This document shows positions 20,677 to 31,836 of a DNA stretch of 64,000 nt, piece after piece. Both the position numbers and the translations under genes were made by a program. The stretch is from Sialis fuliginosa. Lineage: Eukaryota; Arthropoda; Insecta; Megaloptera; Sialidae. A model generated the notes under the pieces. That model was not told the DNA's origin and did no database searches. It saw only the letters and a list, made by a program, of their open reading frames with translations. The stretch lies in the NCBI GenBank assembly GCA_961205875.1, contig OY540813.1, positions 5,179,001 to 5,243,000 on the forward strand, read 5' to 3'. Positions within the stretch are counted from its first letter, which is position 1, and each line of letters starts with the position of its first letter.

Positions 20677-21420
20677 TCTACGTCTTATTTTCTTGTAGTT
20701 TAGTCGATATTTGTATGACAATTTGAAGTTCACTGCAGGAAATTTCACAAAAAAATTTTGAATTTTTGATTTCGTTAAAAGTATGTTTATTGTATAGAAA
20801 ATGACGTGAAAAGTTGAATGCTTCAAACCGCAGGTCTGTATCTCAAACCGTTCTCGAGATATAGCCTCTCAAAGTTTTAGTTTTTTCAAATTTTTGAAGA
20901 AAAATGGCCATAACTTTTTAACGGATGGTCTGAATTGATTTTAGTTGACGGATTTGGAATCAGCATGTCAAAATCTATATAACGACATGTATAATTCCTT
21001 AAAACTCGAGAAAAAAAAATTCGCGAAAAATCGAAAAAATTCAAAGGGGTATACCTTAAAAAAATGTCGATTTTTGATCAAAATTTTTTTGTCGGATTTT
21101 AAAGTATTATACATGTCATTATATAGATTTTGACACGCTGATTTCAAATCCGTCGACTAAAATCAATTCTGACCACACGTTCAAAAGTTATGGCCTTTTT
21201 TCTCCAAAAATTTGAAAAAACTAAAACTTTGAGAGGCTATATCTCGAGAACGGTTTGAGATACAGACCTGCGGTTTGAAACAAACAACTTTTCACGTCAT
21301 TTTCTATACAATAAACATACTTTTAACGAAATCAAAGATTCAAATTTTTTTAGTAAAATTTCCTACAGTGAACTCGTCATACAAATATCGACCAAAATAC
21401 AAGAAAATAAGACGTAGAAT
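20677..21420. repeat. Large palindromic element (family D copy 1), about 744 bp
   Basis: Two arms of about 325 bp (20677-21004 and 21098-21420) are inverted copies with few mismatches around a spacer of about 93 bp. The ends read CTACGTCTTATTTTCTTGTA. Inner shared words include ACCGCAGGTCTGTATCTCAA, TTCTCGAGATATA and GACATGTATAAT. No transposase, terminal signature or target duplication was identified, so the mechanism is unknown. A 62-codon frame inside is incidental. Confidence 0.8.
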
Positions 21421-21514
21421 CATTTAGTTATTATATAAATATACATTTAAGAATTTATTTAAAAAAGTAAAAGCTTGAACTTAAGGTGCTTCATAACTAG
21501 TTTTTTTTTGTTAA

Positions 21515-21676
21515 TAACAATTAACAATGGAATTAAAGTTGAAAACAAAACACTAATTTAAAATTTCTCAGTTTATTTCGAGGCGGTATTTCAAAATACA
21601 CTAATGACACGTCGGTATATTTGTCTTCTAACTCAATGTTAAATTTTCTATGAATTAATCAACTTGAAATACACTG
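21515..21676. mobile_element. Family B MITE, right half only (copy 2)
   Basis: Ends TCAACTTGAAATACACTG followed by TA at 21677-21678. The left half is absent and the arm is more diverged than in copy 1. Confidence 0.6.
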
Positions 21677-21678
21677 TA

Positions 21679-22134
21679 TACTACTTCACATCAAGAAAAA
21701 AATAATATTATATTTTAAATGTCTCAGAATCAAAACAACATAGTAAGTGTAATTTCAATTAAAATAAAATCGATCGTGCATTAAAGTAAGTATGTTTTAT
21801 AGTTTACGAAAGTGATATGTTGTACAGCTGTACATCAACCAACGAACATTTTTATAGTAGAAAAGTAATTATAAAAATTCGTTTTTTATGTATATGATTA
21901 ATGTAATTAGAAATAATTCAAGATTTCACTGTTTTAATCAAGACTTGACAAAAACAAAGATTAATTAACCTACAAAAAAAGTAATGTTACGTTTTTAAGC
22001 AGTTCTTCTTTAGTTTTTTATGTCCTAATTTATTTTTAAACGTTCGAAACTTTAACTTCGAAATCAAAACTAATTAAGAAAATTAAATAAAATCTTTGTA
22101 AATACAGTATTTACATTTTACATTTTTGTAATAA
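21679..22134. other. Unassigned AT-rich stretch
   Basis: Nothing recognised. Confidence 0.25.
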
Positions 22135-22646
22135 CTATAAGAGCAAGGTTTACTGTTTTTGTGATTGGCGGACTTCTTTTTTGTAATTCTCATGAACTCA
22201 TGTTACTAATAAAACAAGTAACATTATATTTAATCAATTTAATTACCCAAGTCAGCAAATATAGTTCGTTTTTTAAATTATAACCTTTTATTTTGTTTAT
22301 GTTTTTTAATCCAGTAATGGATACAGTAAAACCAGTAATGAACACGCAGTGATGGACACTTGCTAATGATTACAAAATGATAAGTATTACGACAAAAAGA
22401 TATAAAAGAAAGAATCGTCTAATTTAAAACAATGCAAAGCAGTTGCTATGATAATATAATAACTAATAATTAAATTATACTAATAATTAGTTTAAATGTC
22501 CACCATTTTGACACCTCTTGACCGATTGTCATCAAATCACGCTGTAAGACAGTTAAATGTATATAGATTAATATTCAGAAAAGGTAGTAATCAAATATCA
22601 ACAAATATTTCTAATTCAGTACATTTTATTATGACTGAGTACCTTA
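22135..22646 (+). mobile_element. Family C DNA element (copy 3)
   Basis: It runs from AGAGCAAGGTTTACTG to the CTGAGTACCTTA end and lacks only the outermost left end and part of the right end. It includes an extra TATGATAATATAATAACTAA block that is shared with the copy at 44862. Confidence 0.65.
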
Positions 22647-23084
22647 TTTGATATAAATTATAATAATGAAGTAACAATTGTTATTTATATGTTACATTAC
22701 ATAAAAGTCCATGAACTTATCAATTAATTTAGAATTCATTTTTTTAATAAAAATAATATAAAACGTTTTCATATCAGATCACATAAAATTTTGCCTAAGT
22801 ATACAAATAAAAAAGTAATATTGACGTTATAATGTTTAATAAAACTTTGAAGATTACGTAAGCTTCTATTTTTGTCATACATATTTTGAGATTTAGATTC
22901 ATTTGAATAAATTGTCATATTACATTTCCCGACGTAAACATACAATAATATATCTATTCTCTTTGAGTGACATTTTCAATGTAAACGTATGACATATTAT
23001 CTCGTTCATTTTTAACAGGAATATTGTGTAGACAAAATATTAAATAAAAAAACAAATAGGAAATAAATCTACCAACTTTCTCTG
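22647..23084. other. Unassigned AT-rich stretch
   Basis: Nothing recognised. Confidence 0.25.
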
Positions 23085-23087
23085 CAT

Positions 23088-23340
23088 GTATTTTTACTTT
23101 CTTATACTCATGTAGGTATATGAAATATACATATAGTATAAGTATAGTGAAGCCGATTTTTTTCGAAATATAGTCACTATATCTTTTTCTGAAGACGCTA
23201 TATATTACAAATGATGAACTGTCAGATAACTTTTCAATTTTACCACCAGAGTGTCATGTGGGTTAGAGAGAGAAAGAGAGCTATTCCCGTCTCATTTCAT
23301 TAGATCGGTATTGTGATGGAAGGGGTACCCCGTAAGTTTT
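23088..23340 (-). repeat. Dispersed repeat (family P copy 2)
   Basis: TTTTTACTTTCTTATACTCA and GGTATATGAAATATAC through AAGTATAGTGAAGCC are the inverse of the block at 10990-11060. The remainder (to about 23340) includes a GAGAGAGAAAGAGAG tract and a GGGGTACCCC-like sequence. Confidence 0.4.
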
Positions 23341-23690
23341 AATTCCGAGAATTTTAGGCCCCGTAGCTTAATAGAACTTATGGGAAATCTACTGTATTAA
23401 ACATAACTGTTAACCTATCAATTGAACGTTTTCATAATAGATATTTGAAGCTGCATTTTCCCAATAAAAAAATCGATTCAGAAATCAAATTCCATAATAA
23501 AAAATAACAATAATAATTTCATGATGATTTTGACAATTTCTAAGGCATAGTCAACACGCACTCAATTACCATAAAAGTCAATAACAAATCAAATGATGTC
23601 CACGTTTCCATATAACAAATATTGACCAACAGCTTTAGCTACAAACCAAAAACCAATCGGTTTTCACACGAAGAACAGCCGGTCCGGTCA
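23341..23690. other. Unassigned stretch
   Basis: Nothing recognised. Confidence 0.25.
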
Positions 23691-23849
23691 ATATGGGTCG
23701 AGCGTGGGCGGCAGACAGACTCCCGGAAACAGGAACAAGGGGGGCGCTTTGTGGAAGGGGGGAGGGGAGTTGTAGCAGCACCACACAGAAGAAAGAAAAC
23801 CCATCAGAGCAACTCTATTATAGCGCACAGGGTTGCTGTAAAGGACACT
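23675..23849. promoter_or_regulatory. G-rich, CpG-rich patch, possible promoter
   Basis: The patch is clearly richer in G+C than its flanks, with a GTGGGCGG site (about 23706), a GGGGGGCGC run and a purine-rich tract. GATTGGTT-like CCAAT sequence lies on its left side. Overlapping frames on both strands (about 70-83 codons) read low-complexity sequence and are not convincing. It abuts the transposon starting at 23850. Confidence 0.2.
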
Positions 23850-24686
23850 ACACTGCAAATGCTGGTTTGTTAAAAACACACCAAAATGTGTTACAAAACA
23901 CACATGAGTGTGTTATTTGACACACATAAGTGTGTAGTCAAGAGTAAGTGTGTTTATTGACACACTTATCCGTGTTAAAAGAGTAACACACTTTCTGGTG
24001 TGTAAAAAATAATTTGTAAATCATAATCAAAAATATTATTTACACACGTAAGTGTGTTGAAATGACACGTTTAATATCTACTAACACACTTTTTGGAGAA
24101 CTACACACTTTGAAAATAAACAGACTTGTTGGTGTGTTAGAATATAATATAGGTGAATATAGCCTATATACATTCGATCTCTATAGTCATGATACCATAT
24201 TCGCTCTCACTCTTTTGCCATATAGAGTATAGAACGATTTGACACTAGTAACATTTATACGTCGTATCTTTCGTCATTTTGATAGAATTGAGCTTGATAT
24301 TTTTGTATATTAAATTAATATAGAAAAGAAAGTTTATTGTCTGATAGGTGAAATGTGTAAGTGCATTAAATATTCACCACAAAAAGATATATCGGGTGTA
24401 GAATTCATACGTCAAGGATTAATAAACGCAACTACAACTGACAGCATTCTGAAGATGATGCTACAGGGAAAATTAATTATTTTATAAAAATAAGACCCAC
24501 GAGAATAACACGCTTTGTAGTGTGTTAATTCACTAACACACTACAAAGCGTGTTCCAAAAACGTGTTAAAACTACACACCTTAAAGTGTGTTTATAAAAG
24601 AACACACCAAAAAAGGGATTAAATATGACTACAAGAAAATGACACACTTAGGTGTGTCAAAACAACACACTTTGCATTTGCAGTGT
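23850..24686. mobile_element. DNA element with GTGTGT palindromes (family H)
   Basis: Outer ends ACACTGCAAATGC and GCATTTGCAGTGT are inverted. Both subterminal regions (about 23870-24130 and 24500-24680) are packed with imperfect palindromes of the form ACACAC-N(3-7)-GTGTGT. The core (24130-24490) is AT-rich and has a 44-codon frame from ATG at 24353 to TAA at 24485-24487. No target duplication was clear. Superfamily unknown. Confidence 0.65.
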
Positions 24687-24829
24687 GTAGATGGGCTAAA
24701 GCAGAGAATCTTATACTTTCAATGGGTTATTGTGAACTTGATATAAAATTAAAACTTATGCAATGTAAGTCTAACTAATAGTCTGCCTGTCTATATAAAT
24801 TTTAATAATACTACACCAGTAGTGACGTT

Positions 24830-24930
24830 AAATATAATTAATAAAAACAATTTGATTGTCTAAATTTCAGAAATTTTCTCAATATATAATTTCTGACGTT
24901 TAGATAATTGTTTTTATTTATATAAATTTT
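24830..24930. repeat. Inverted repeat AAAAACAAT..TTTAGA
   Basis: TAAAAACAATTTGATTGTCTAA (24840-24861, quoted in parts TAAAAACAAT and TTGTCTAA) matches, inverted, TTTAGATAATTGTTTTTA (24898-24915). A related GACGTTTAGATAAACAAGTT block lies at 31182-31206. Confidence 0.4.
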
Positions 24931-24939
24931 ATACCGATT

Positions 24940-25520
24940 AATATGAAATTTGGTATACCCAAAAACAGAAATGATGATATTTTTGAAAAATCATTTTTGG
25001 ACCCCCTTCCCATCGACTCAAAAGTAAATTCAAAATTTTTTTTCACTTAATCTATTGAGTGGGGTGTCCTTAGATAGGCCTCCTAAAATGCAACAAAAAA
25101 TGTCGTAGGACCTTTTGATTTTAACTCTTCAGTCACGATAAATTTGCGTTCAAAATCGTTTTCAGAGCCCCCCCCCCCCACTATTTTCTAAACGATCAAT
25201 TCAAAAAATCTGAAAAAATTAAAGCTATTAATTAGTACTTTCAATGAAAATTATAACGAACACTGTAAACAAATTTTCTGACCCCCCTCCCATAGACTGA
25301 AGTGGGGTGTCTTTAGATAGATCTCCTAAAATTCAACAAAAAATGTTATATGACATTTTGATTTTAACCCTTCAGTTACGATATATTGCTTTTAAATGTC
25401 TTTCTATCAGAAAAAAATTTAAGAAAAATTTTAAAATAATACTTTTTTATAAATCGTAGTGAGAATTGATACGAAACCCTATCATATGCGTGCCCAACAC
25501 GCACTTGACCGTTTTATTTA
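24940..25520 (-). repeat. Dispersed repeat (family I copy 2), partly duplicated
   Basis: On the minus strand it begins CGGTCAAGTGCGTGTTGGGC followed by ATGATAGGGTTTCGT and carries the CTGAAGGGTTAAAATCAAAA block twice (near 25140 and 25370 on the plus strand). It is the inverse of the copies at 8838 and 43935. Confidence 0.5.
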
Positions 25521-25608
25521 ATATATAATAATATGTCGTTTTACAAATAATACATTCACAAATATTGAAACTAATTTATTTATTAAATAAAAAAATATTA
25601 TGATTTTA

Positions 25609-25867
25609 AGACAAGACCTGGTGTTTCCTGGGAGCTTGAAAATATAATTTTACACGATTTTCTCAATAACTACTGAACGGATTTTATTCCGGTTTTCACT
25701 AATGGATAGGTAATAGTAGTTTAGGTGTTTAATTTTTATATATTTTGTGTAAAATTCGAGGTGAATCGTGTGTTGTGGGCATGTTGGGTGGGCATGTCGG
25801 GTGGGTATGAATACTTTATATTTAATTTAATTAATATTCCCGGGTAACACCGGATCCAATGCGCTAG
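25609..25867 (+). mobile_element. Helitron-like element (family A copy 3)
   Basis: It shares CCTGGTGTTTCCTGGGA and the AACTACTGAACGGATTTTAT core with copy 4 and ends with the CCCGG...CCGG hairpin and CTAG (25864-25867) followed by T. The 14-bp minisatellite is present in about two units near 25780-25808. Confidence 0.7.
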
Positions 25868-25929
25868 TAATTACATAAATAAATATAATAAATAAAAATG
25901 CCAATAAATAAATATTTTTTAATAAATGT

Positions 25930-26120
25930 TTAGAACCGCTGGATGAAGCAGTAGAGAGACAACGGGAGTTCAGGACCACACACCGGTATTCGAATCACGT
26001 AGTCGCCTCACGGCCCCCACGGCGCGCGATGGTGTACCCCCCCCCCCCCCCCCCCCTCCGCATACACACCCACAAACCCCACACCCCACAACACGCGCCT
26101 GCACTGCGGGATCGCTAATA
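25930..26120. repeat. G+C-rich patch with C20 homopolymer
   Basis: A run of 20 cytosines at 26037-26056 is flanked by CGGCCCCCACGGCGCGCGAT on the left and C-rich ACACCC sequence on the right. No frame or repeat family was recognised. Confidence 0.6.
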
Positions 26121-26674
26121 GGGATGCACGGTATATAGACAACGTTATTTTTGTTATCGTATTATGAATCTATATCACCGCTGACTGTTATTATCATTGC
26201 TGAGATTTGAAAATATTTTATTAACCGTTTTGTGTATTTTTCATTGATTTTCTTGTATGAAAATGTTTTTTACGCATTATGCTCCAAGCTGAGATGTTTT
26301 TATTTGTGTTTTTACTGTAAATTATCTGCGTTATTTTCAATGTTTAAATAGAATTCCCCGCGGCTTCGTTTGCATGTGCTTCAAAAACGGTGATACTCAT
26401 AATAGCACATTCTAATTATCTTCACTTATTCTTTTTTTTTAATACGTACATGCCTGAAATCAATAATCAATAACTACACGCCAGTGTTAATTATCTAATA
26501 GAAATAGGCATGATGCCTAATTTTAAAAAACTATTTTATGATGATCTTACGTGTCTCTTATTTCCAAAGAAATGCTTATTTCTGCAGAAAATAAAGGTTT
26601 AATCACAAAAATTGAAGTGGCTGATTTAACTAAAAAAGGAAGCTATAATGAAAAATAGAAGAATAATGTTTAAA
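26121..26674. other. Unassigned stretch
   Basis: AT-rich; nothing recognised. Confidence 0.25.
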
Positions 26675-26930
26675 CAGTGTATTCCAAGTTGATTAAGACA
26701 TATGAAATTTAACATGTAGTAAACTTTAGTCAAATTTAACGATGTGTGATTGGTGCATTTTGAAACGCCGCCTAGAAACTAACCGATAAATTTTAAATAA
26801 ATCAACAGTATTTTGTTTTCAACTTAGAATAAAATACATTAATGAAATTAAAGTAAGCATCCTAGATAAAATTATATTGATATTTTTGGCAGATATAAAT
26901 TTGAAAACAAAATACTAATTATAAAAAATA
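26675..26930. mobile_element. Family B MITE, left part (copy 3)
   Basis: It starts CAGTGTATTCCAAGTTGATT and keeps GATGTGTGATTGGTGCATTT, then runs through AGCATCCTAGATAAAATTAT before breaking off. The right terminal arm is missing. Confidence 0.65.
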
Positions 26931-27038
26931 ATATAATAATATAAATTCGTTTTTTTTTATTTTGTTCAAAAATATAAATTTTTCTAAAAATGTTTATACA
27001 ACAATGTCTAACTGATGATATACATTTATACCTACACG

Positions 27039-27197
27039 GGTAGAAAAGTTGACTTGGGCCAAGAAATCCTTGTTTTATAAAAACAATATTTTCTTAATAT
27101 AAGAATATACTCTTAATCCAGAAAATTATTGTTTATCTTTAAAGTAATATTATTGGACGAAAACAATAATATTCTTGGCCCAAGTCACTTTTCTACC
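27039..27197. mobile_element. 159-bp MITE with GGTAGAAAAGT ends
   Basis: Inverted ends of about 25 bp: GGTAGAAAAGTTGACTTGGG at the left and CCCAAGTCACTTTTCTACC at the right, with GGGCCAAGAA continuing the match. The interior also contains inverted AACAATATT / AATATTGTT words. No coding sequence and no clear duplication. Confidence 0.65.
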
Positions 27198-27202
27198 TAA
27201 AA

Positions 27203-27409
27203 TCAAATAATATCTACCAACAATATTTTAAAATTTGCACTTATCCTCACCTTTTTTAACCTGTAAACATTTTTAGTATAAACTCTAAATCGCGTTCTAT
27301 ACAAAAACTCGGTTGAAAGTTTATTTTTATTTAAAACGATTCTTGAACAGCCCTGCATTCTGGAAACGGTAACACAAGTGTCATCTCTCCCTTTATATAC
27401 CAAACCCAC
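27203..27409 (-). other. Minus-strand open frame with upstream TATA-like box
   Basis: A 68-codon frame (27203-27409) has no recognised domain. At its start the minus strand reads GGTTTGGTATATAAAGGGAG (TATATAAAG near 27392-27400), a good TATA match. No Inr or donor at a fitting position was found, so a promoter is only a possibility. Confidence 0.2.
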
Positions 27410-28019
27410 TACGGACCGATTTCGACCTTTCTTCCTTCATAACTTCTTATTTTGGAACAGATAGTTTTCGTGAGTTTTTGAAAGGAAATTTTAATGCAGT
27501 CATTTGTGAAGATTATGTGAAAATTGGCGCACAGTTTAACGACGTTAAATTAGTTAAATGTCTATGGTATTAGTTTTATTTGTTATGAGACGACATTCTT
27601 GAATTTTCTTTTTATGATGAAAACAAATTGGGAACGATGGGAATAAAAACATATCAGATTTTTCTATAAACTTTTATAGGTACTTTCATATTGAAATATA
27701 ATCTATGTAGGATAGGGGAAATATATTCAGGCGTGGATCTAAGTTTACAATTTGGGGAGGAGAGTGGATCATGGACTTTGATATGGACAAAGAAGTTACT
27801 TTAGTATATTTTATAAGCATTTTTCATTCATTTATACAATTTATTATTTTCGTATAGTGAAGTTCTTTTTGTTAAATTTTCCTTTTAAATTAAATAAATA
27901 AATAAATCTTTTTTTACACGGCGATAGGCTGTACGTTTCTATCGTGCAAAAACAGTATTGAGTGAACTAATAATTTGAATCACAGGATAAACAGACATAC
28001 ACGGGTGTATGCCATTATA
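27410..28019. other. Unassigned stretch
   Basis: AT-rich; nothing recognised. Confidence 0.25.
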
Positions 28020-28600
28020 ATTCCGAAGGGGGGGTCATTTTTAAGTTAGTAAATAAAATAAAAATTGGTTTGAATTCTACTGATTGATTTCTATCTTTTG
28101 ATAGTCCACATGCCTAGGTGTGAAAATTAAAAAAAAAAGAAACTCAATAACGCCCCTCCCTATTTCTCCAAAATTTGAAACGATATTGTCGATTTTGTCG
28201 CTGGTATTTATTTAAATTTTTTTGTCAGTAGTGACTGTGGTAGAAGGGGGAGGCAAAATTAATTACTGTTTGCCATGCAGGCGCCATTTTGACATAAAAA
28301 AAATAAGAAACAGTTATATACCTTGGAATAAAAAAATATTTTTTACAAGTTTTAGCTCTATATAACCCCCCCCCCCCCCATCTCCCACACAGAACATAAA
28401 ACAGCTGTCTAAATGAACAAACAGTTTAATAGACAAAATTAAAATAAAAAATAAAAAATACCCCCCCCCCCCTGCAAGTTCAGTAAAAAAATTTAAGTTT
28501 CTAGTTTATATAATTTACTAGATATTTTTCTTTAATTATGGAAAGGATGGACGGACGTACAACAAATCGAGACTAATAAGGTTTCTTTGGAACTCTTAAA
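28020..28600 (+). repeat. Dispersed repeat with C-runs (family N copy 1)
   Basis: Blocks CAGGCGCCATTTTGA, AAGTTTCTAGTTTATATAAT and GAAAGGATGGACGGACG recur in the same order at 57.96-58.33 kb. Runs of 14 C (28366-28379) and 12 C (28461-28472) interrupt it. No protein-coding remnant recognised. Confidence 0.5.
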
Positions 28601-28783
28601 ATATTTGATAAAAATAAAATAATCAAATAAAGTATTTTAGGTTAATATTCTCAAATGATATTTAGTAACGATATAGGTACAAATAAACAGAAAACAACAA
28701 AAATACATAAATGAGAATATATTTGTTTTTCAGTTCAACGTCTGCCACCCTTTTATAAAATTAGTTAGAGCCATAATAGTAAA

Positions 28784-29310
28784 TCACATTACCGTAGAGA
28801 ACGGAATGAAAAATATTCCACAAAAACAAATTAAGAAATAATTACGAAAATGAATATGGAAAACACAATGAACGTTTTTTTGGAAATGATACAAAGCGTG
28901 TTTGTATAAAATAGTGATGTAGCTAATTGTTTTAGCGATGGCTGGGTGTTCGAAGAACAAAGGTATGTCTGTGAAAAACGACAGATGGTATTCGACTATG
29001 GAAATGTATGTGTAATACCCGTACAAAAATATACTTATATGGGTCAAAATTTATTTCGTTCCGGGTTACAATTTCCAATTTTAAAATACCTATTTCTTTC
29101 TACATAGTTCATATAAGTTATATAACTGCAGGGAGGGCAATTTTCAAAATTTTCAGTTGAGGGGCAATGACATTTACATTCAAAATTTGTTTTTTTAAAG
29201 CTACGTACTTTAAAATTCTTTAATTTTTGTAAACTGTTGTTAACGCTCACAAACAAATTATAAAATGTAACTAGTCCAGTCAGAAACAAAAAATAAATAA
29301 AAAGTGTGTA
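28784..29310 (-). CDS. Unidentified open frames, possible membrane-protein exons
   Basis: On the minus strand a frame running from inside the neighbouring element to TGA at 29044-29046 includes a hydrophobic segment (LYTLFIYFLFLTGLVTFY) followed by a Cys-rich stretch (FECKCHCPSTENFENCPPCS). Downstream, CTGTCGTTTTTCACAG is a good acceptor followed by an open frame ending in another hydrophobic segment before a stop. An 87-codon frame (28784-29047) in a different phase overlaps it. No family recognised; exon status is speculative. Confidence 0.2.
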
Positions 29311-29513
29311 CAGTGAAACCTCGTTAGTACGTTTTTTGTTTTTTTTAGGTCCCGGCATTTTTCCATAAGACCCCCTTTAATAAATAAATAAAATAATATA
29401 AATAAATAAATATAATATACATTTTTATTAATTATTAATTAATTAGGACGTTTTTCTCGTTAGTACGTGTTTTCCCTCGGTCCCTTTAAAAACGTAATAA
29501 CGAGGTTCCACTG
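29311..29513. mobile_element. pogo/Tigger-like MITE, 203 bp
   Basis: Inverted ends CAGTGAAACCTCGTTAGTAC and ATAACGAGGTTCCACTG are flanked by TA on both sides (29309-29310, 29514-29515). The CAGTGNAACCTCG start is typical of Tc1/mariner (pogo/Tigger-like) elements. An open frame reads through the left end but no transposase is present. Confidence 0.8.
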
Positions 29514-29515
29514 TA

Positions 29516-30401
29516 TTTCTATTTATTTTTTTAACGAATAATACGATATCAAACAAGTCAAAGAAAACTGAAGTCAATTTTGAATTTTAAGAACGTCAAA
29601 TAGAAAATATTGGTTTCGACGCCACTGTCGACAATAATGTGATTATTTAAATTTTTCAATTCGGTACCTCAATACTCGGTATTACATTATATGCTCGTGT
29701 ATAACTAGTATTAATACCTACAAATATTTTATTAAATCTAATTAAATTTTCTAAATATTCATAGACACAACTTTAATTACTACATATTTCAAAAACAAAA
29801 CGTTGCAATCAAGTCGTTGTCCAACTAATTGTTTTAACCGTATGAATAATTTAAAAACGACAGCTTTATTGCACTAACGACAGAGAATTGCGTGTTGAAA
29901 TTTATATTGATTCTGTCTACAAAGTTTATAGCTTTTGTACACGAAACTATGCCGATACACAAAATATATATCAAACAATAAAGATTATTGAGTCGAGAAA
30001 ACACTGACTATAGATGCAAACAGTCGATAACATTATTGCAGATTTGCAAATCAAAATATTAACAAATTTAATTTATTAAGAAGTATTGTAATTTAAATCA
30101 TATTTAAATTAGTTTCAGTCATGGTAGGGTAAGATTAATTTATTTTTAGCATTTACATGTATAATTTGTAGATGTAATCAATAGGTTGGTGTATTGATGA
30201 AGGTGGTACGTTTACTCTACATTGCAAATACTTATTTATTTGGATAGAATTTTTTTATTAATAATCATTTTTTTTTAAATCGGTTTTCGAGTGATAAGCA
30301 CACAGACATATAGAGAAACGTTGTGTTTTATAATATGTAAGAATATTACGAAGCAAAACAAAAATGTTTGATCACTATTATAGTCCTCGGTCTCGGCTTT
30401 A
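29516..30401. other. Unassigned AT-rich stretch
   Basis: Nothing recognised. Confidence 0.25.
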
Positions 30402-30934
30402 AATTTTGAAATAAAAAATACTCCTCTGAAACTTCGTGACTGGATTCATTTTGGCGTAACCTAAAACTTTTTTATCTTCGAAAAATCTGAGAATTGGGGC
30501 GTTTTTGATGTGGCATGCGTCAAACATGTTTAGGGCGTAGGTCAGGGCAAAAGACCCTTGATTTTTGTAGTCCAGTATAACCATAACATTTAACTATTAT
30601 TTATCTAGCAATTGTGCAAAAATCATCCGGTTCTTTATAAATTACGCAACATCATGAATTTGACATGTTGAGGTTGTAGGTCTCCCTAAATGCCCCAATA
30701 TTTTTGTAGGTCAATATATTTCCCGATGTTTGCATTATAAAATCTTGTAATTAAAGAAAAAAGAAAGGGTTATTCGTAAATTTTCTATAACTATCGTTAA
30801 ATTGACATGTTTGACGCATGCCACATCAAAAACACTCTAATTCTCAGAATTTTCGAAGAGAAAAAAGTTGTAGATTACGCCAAAATGAACCCACTCACGA
30901 AGTTTCAGAGGAGCATTTTTTAATTTCAAAATTT
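30402..30934. repeat. Foldback element, about 533 bp
   Basis: Arms of about 130 bp at 30402-30530 and 30803-30934 are inverted with few mismatches, sharing CTCCTCTGAAACTTCGTGA, GTTCATTTTGGCGTAA (variant) and GTGGCATGCGTCAAACATGT. The spacer is about 272 bp. The 61-codon minus-strand frame at 30399-30584 lies within one arm and is incidental. A C9 run follows the right arm. Confidence 0.75.
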
Positions 30935-31339
30935 AAAGTAACCCCCCCCCATTTTTTTTATTTATTTTTTTTATGATTTTTTTTTATTTCTTGACCCCAC
31001 TATGCACCATAATATCAACTTTCAATTCCATTTTGGGCCCAAAACGTCTATTATGAAGGATACTAAATAAAATTCCTTCATGGAAATTTTTTATTTTTTT
31101 TATTTTGATCACTTAAGAGCAAGGGGTTAATTGTTCTTATGTTTGTACAAATCGTAAGAAATCACTATGTATATTATATTTTCTGACGTTTAGATAAACA
31201 AGTTGTTTTTATTTATATTATACAACACTAGTCGACTGTGCATCCCGACACAGTCAAAATGACACGTCAGACGTCATTCAAGTAAAAAATTATAACACAC
31301 GATATATTATACATTTTATTGATAACAAGATTAAAATAA
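30935..31339. other. Unassigned stretch
   Basis: T-rich low complexity, then a GACGTTTAGATAAACAAGTT block (31182-31206) also seen near 24898. Nothing else recognised. Confidence 0.3.
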
Positions 31340-31590
31340 AAAACACTCACAGAAGTTCACTGCGCGTCCACCAAAACAACAGCAGCAGCACCGTCGATCA
31401 CACCAAGACGCAATGACTCATCGGACGCAGCGGAAGCTATGGCAACGACGGCGGTCGGGGGGACGGAGGACGCTACTGATGATGATGGTGCAGTGACGTC
31501 ACTCGCCATGTCGGCAACCTGTGGAGTACGCGCGCATTCTATCAGCTGCCGTGTGCAAATTAATGAGCTGCTATCAATAAAGCTCACTAA
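31340..31590. promoter_or_regulatory. CpG-rich island with a full CRE, possible promoter
   Basis: This 250-bp patch is among the most CpG-rich in the window and contains a full palindromic TGACGTCA at 31494-31501. CAGCAGCAGCACC and GATGATGATG repeats flank it. Open frames exist on both strands (31439-31624 +, 31357-31587 -) but are compositionally biased (Ala/Val/Ser- or Asp/Thr-rich). It most resembles an unmethylated promoter or a 5' exon of unknown orientation. Confidence 0.3.
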
Positions 31591-31836
31591 AAACGAGCTC
31601 GTAAAATTTTATATAGACCCATAAAACACTGTTATCAAATCAAATGCGCATTATGCATATATACGCACTTGTAAGCAATGTTGCGCTCGTTTCTTTTGTA
31701 CGCACTTTTGTCACGTGGTTCTTATATTTTTATAATAATAATAATATTTTTATTCCATTAACTGTATGTATGTACAGTGTAGAACATGTCATTACATTTT
31801 AAATAGTTTCTATAGTACCTGTATATTATGAATAGT

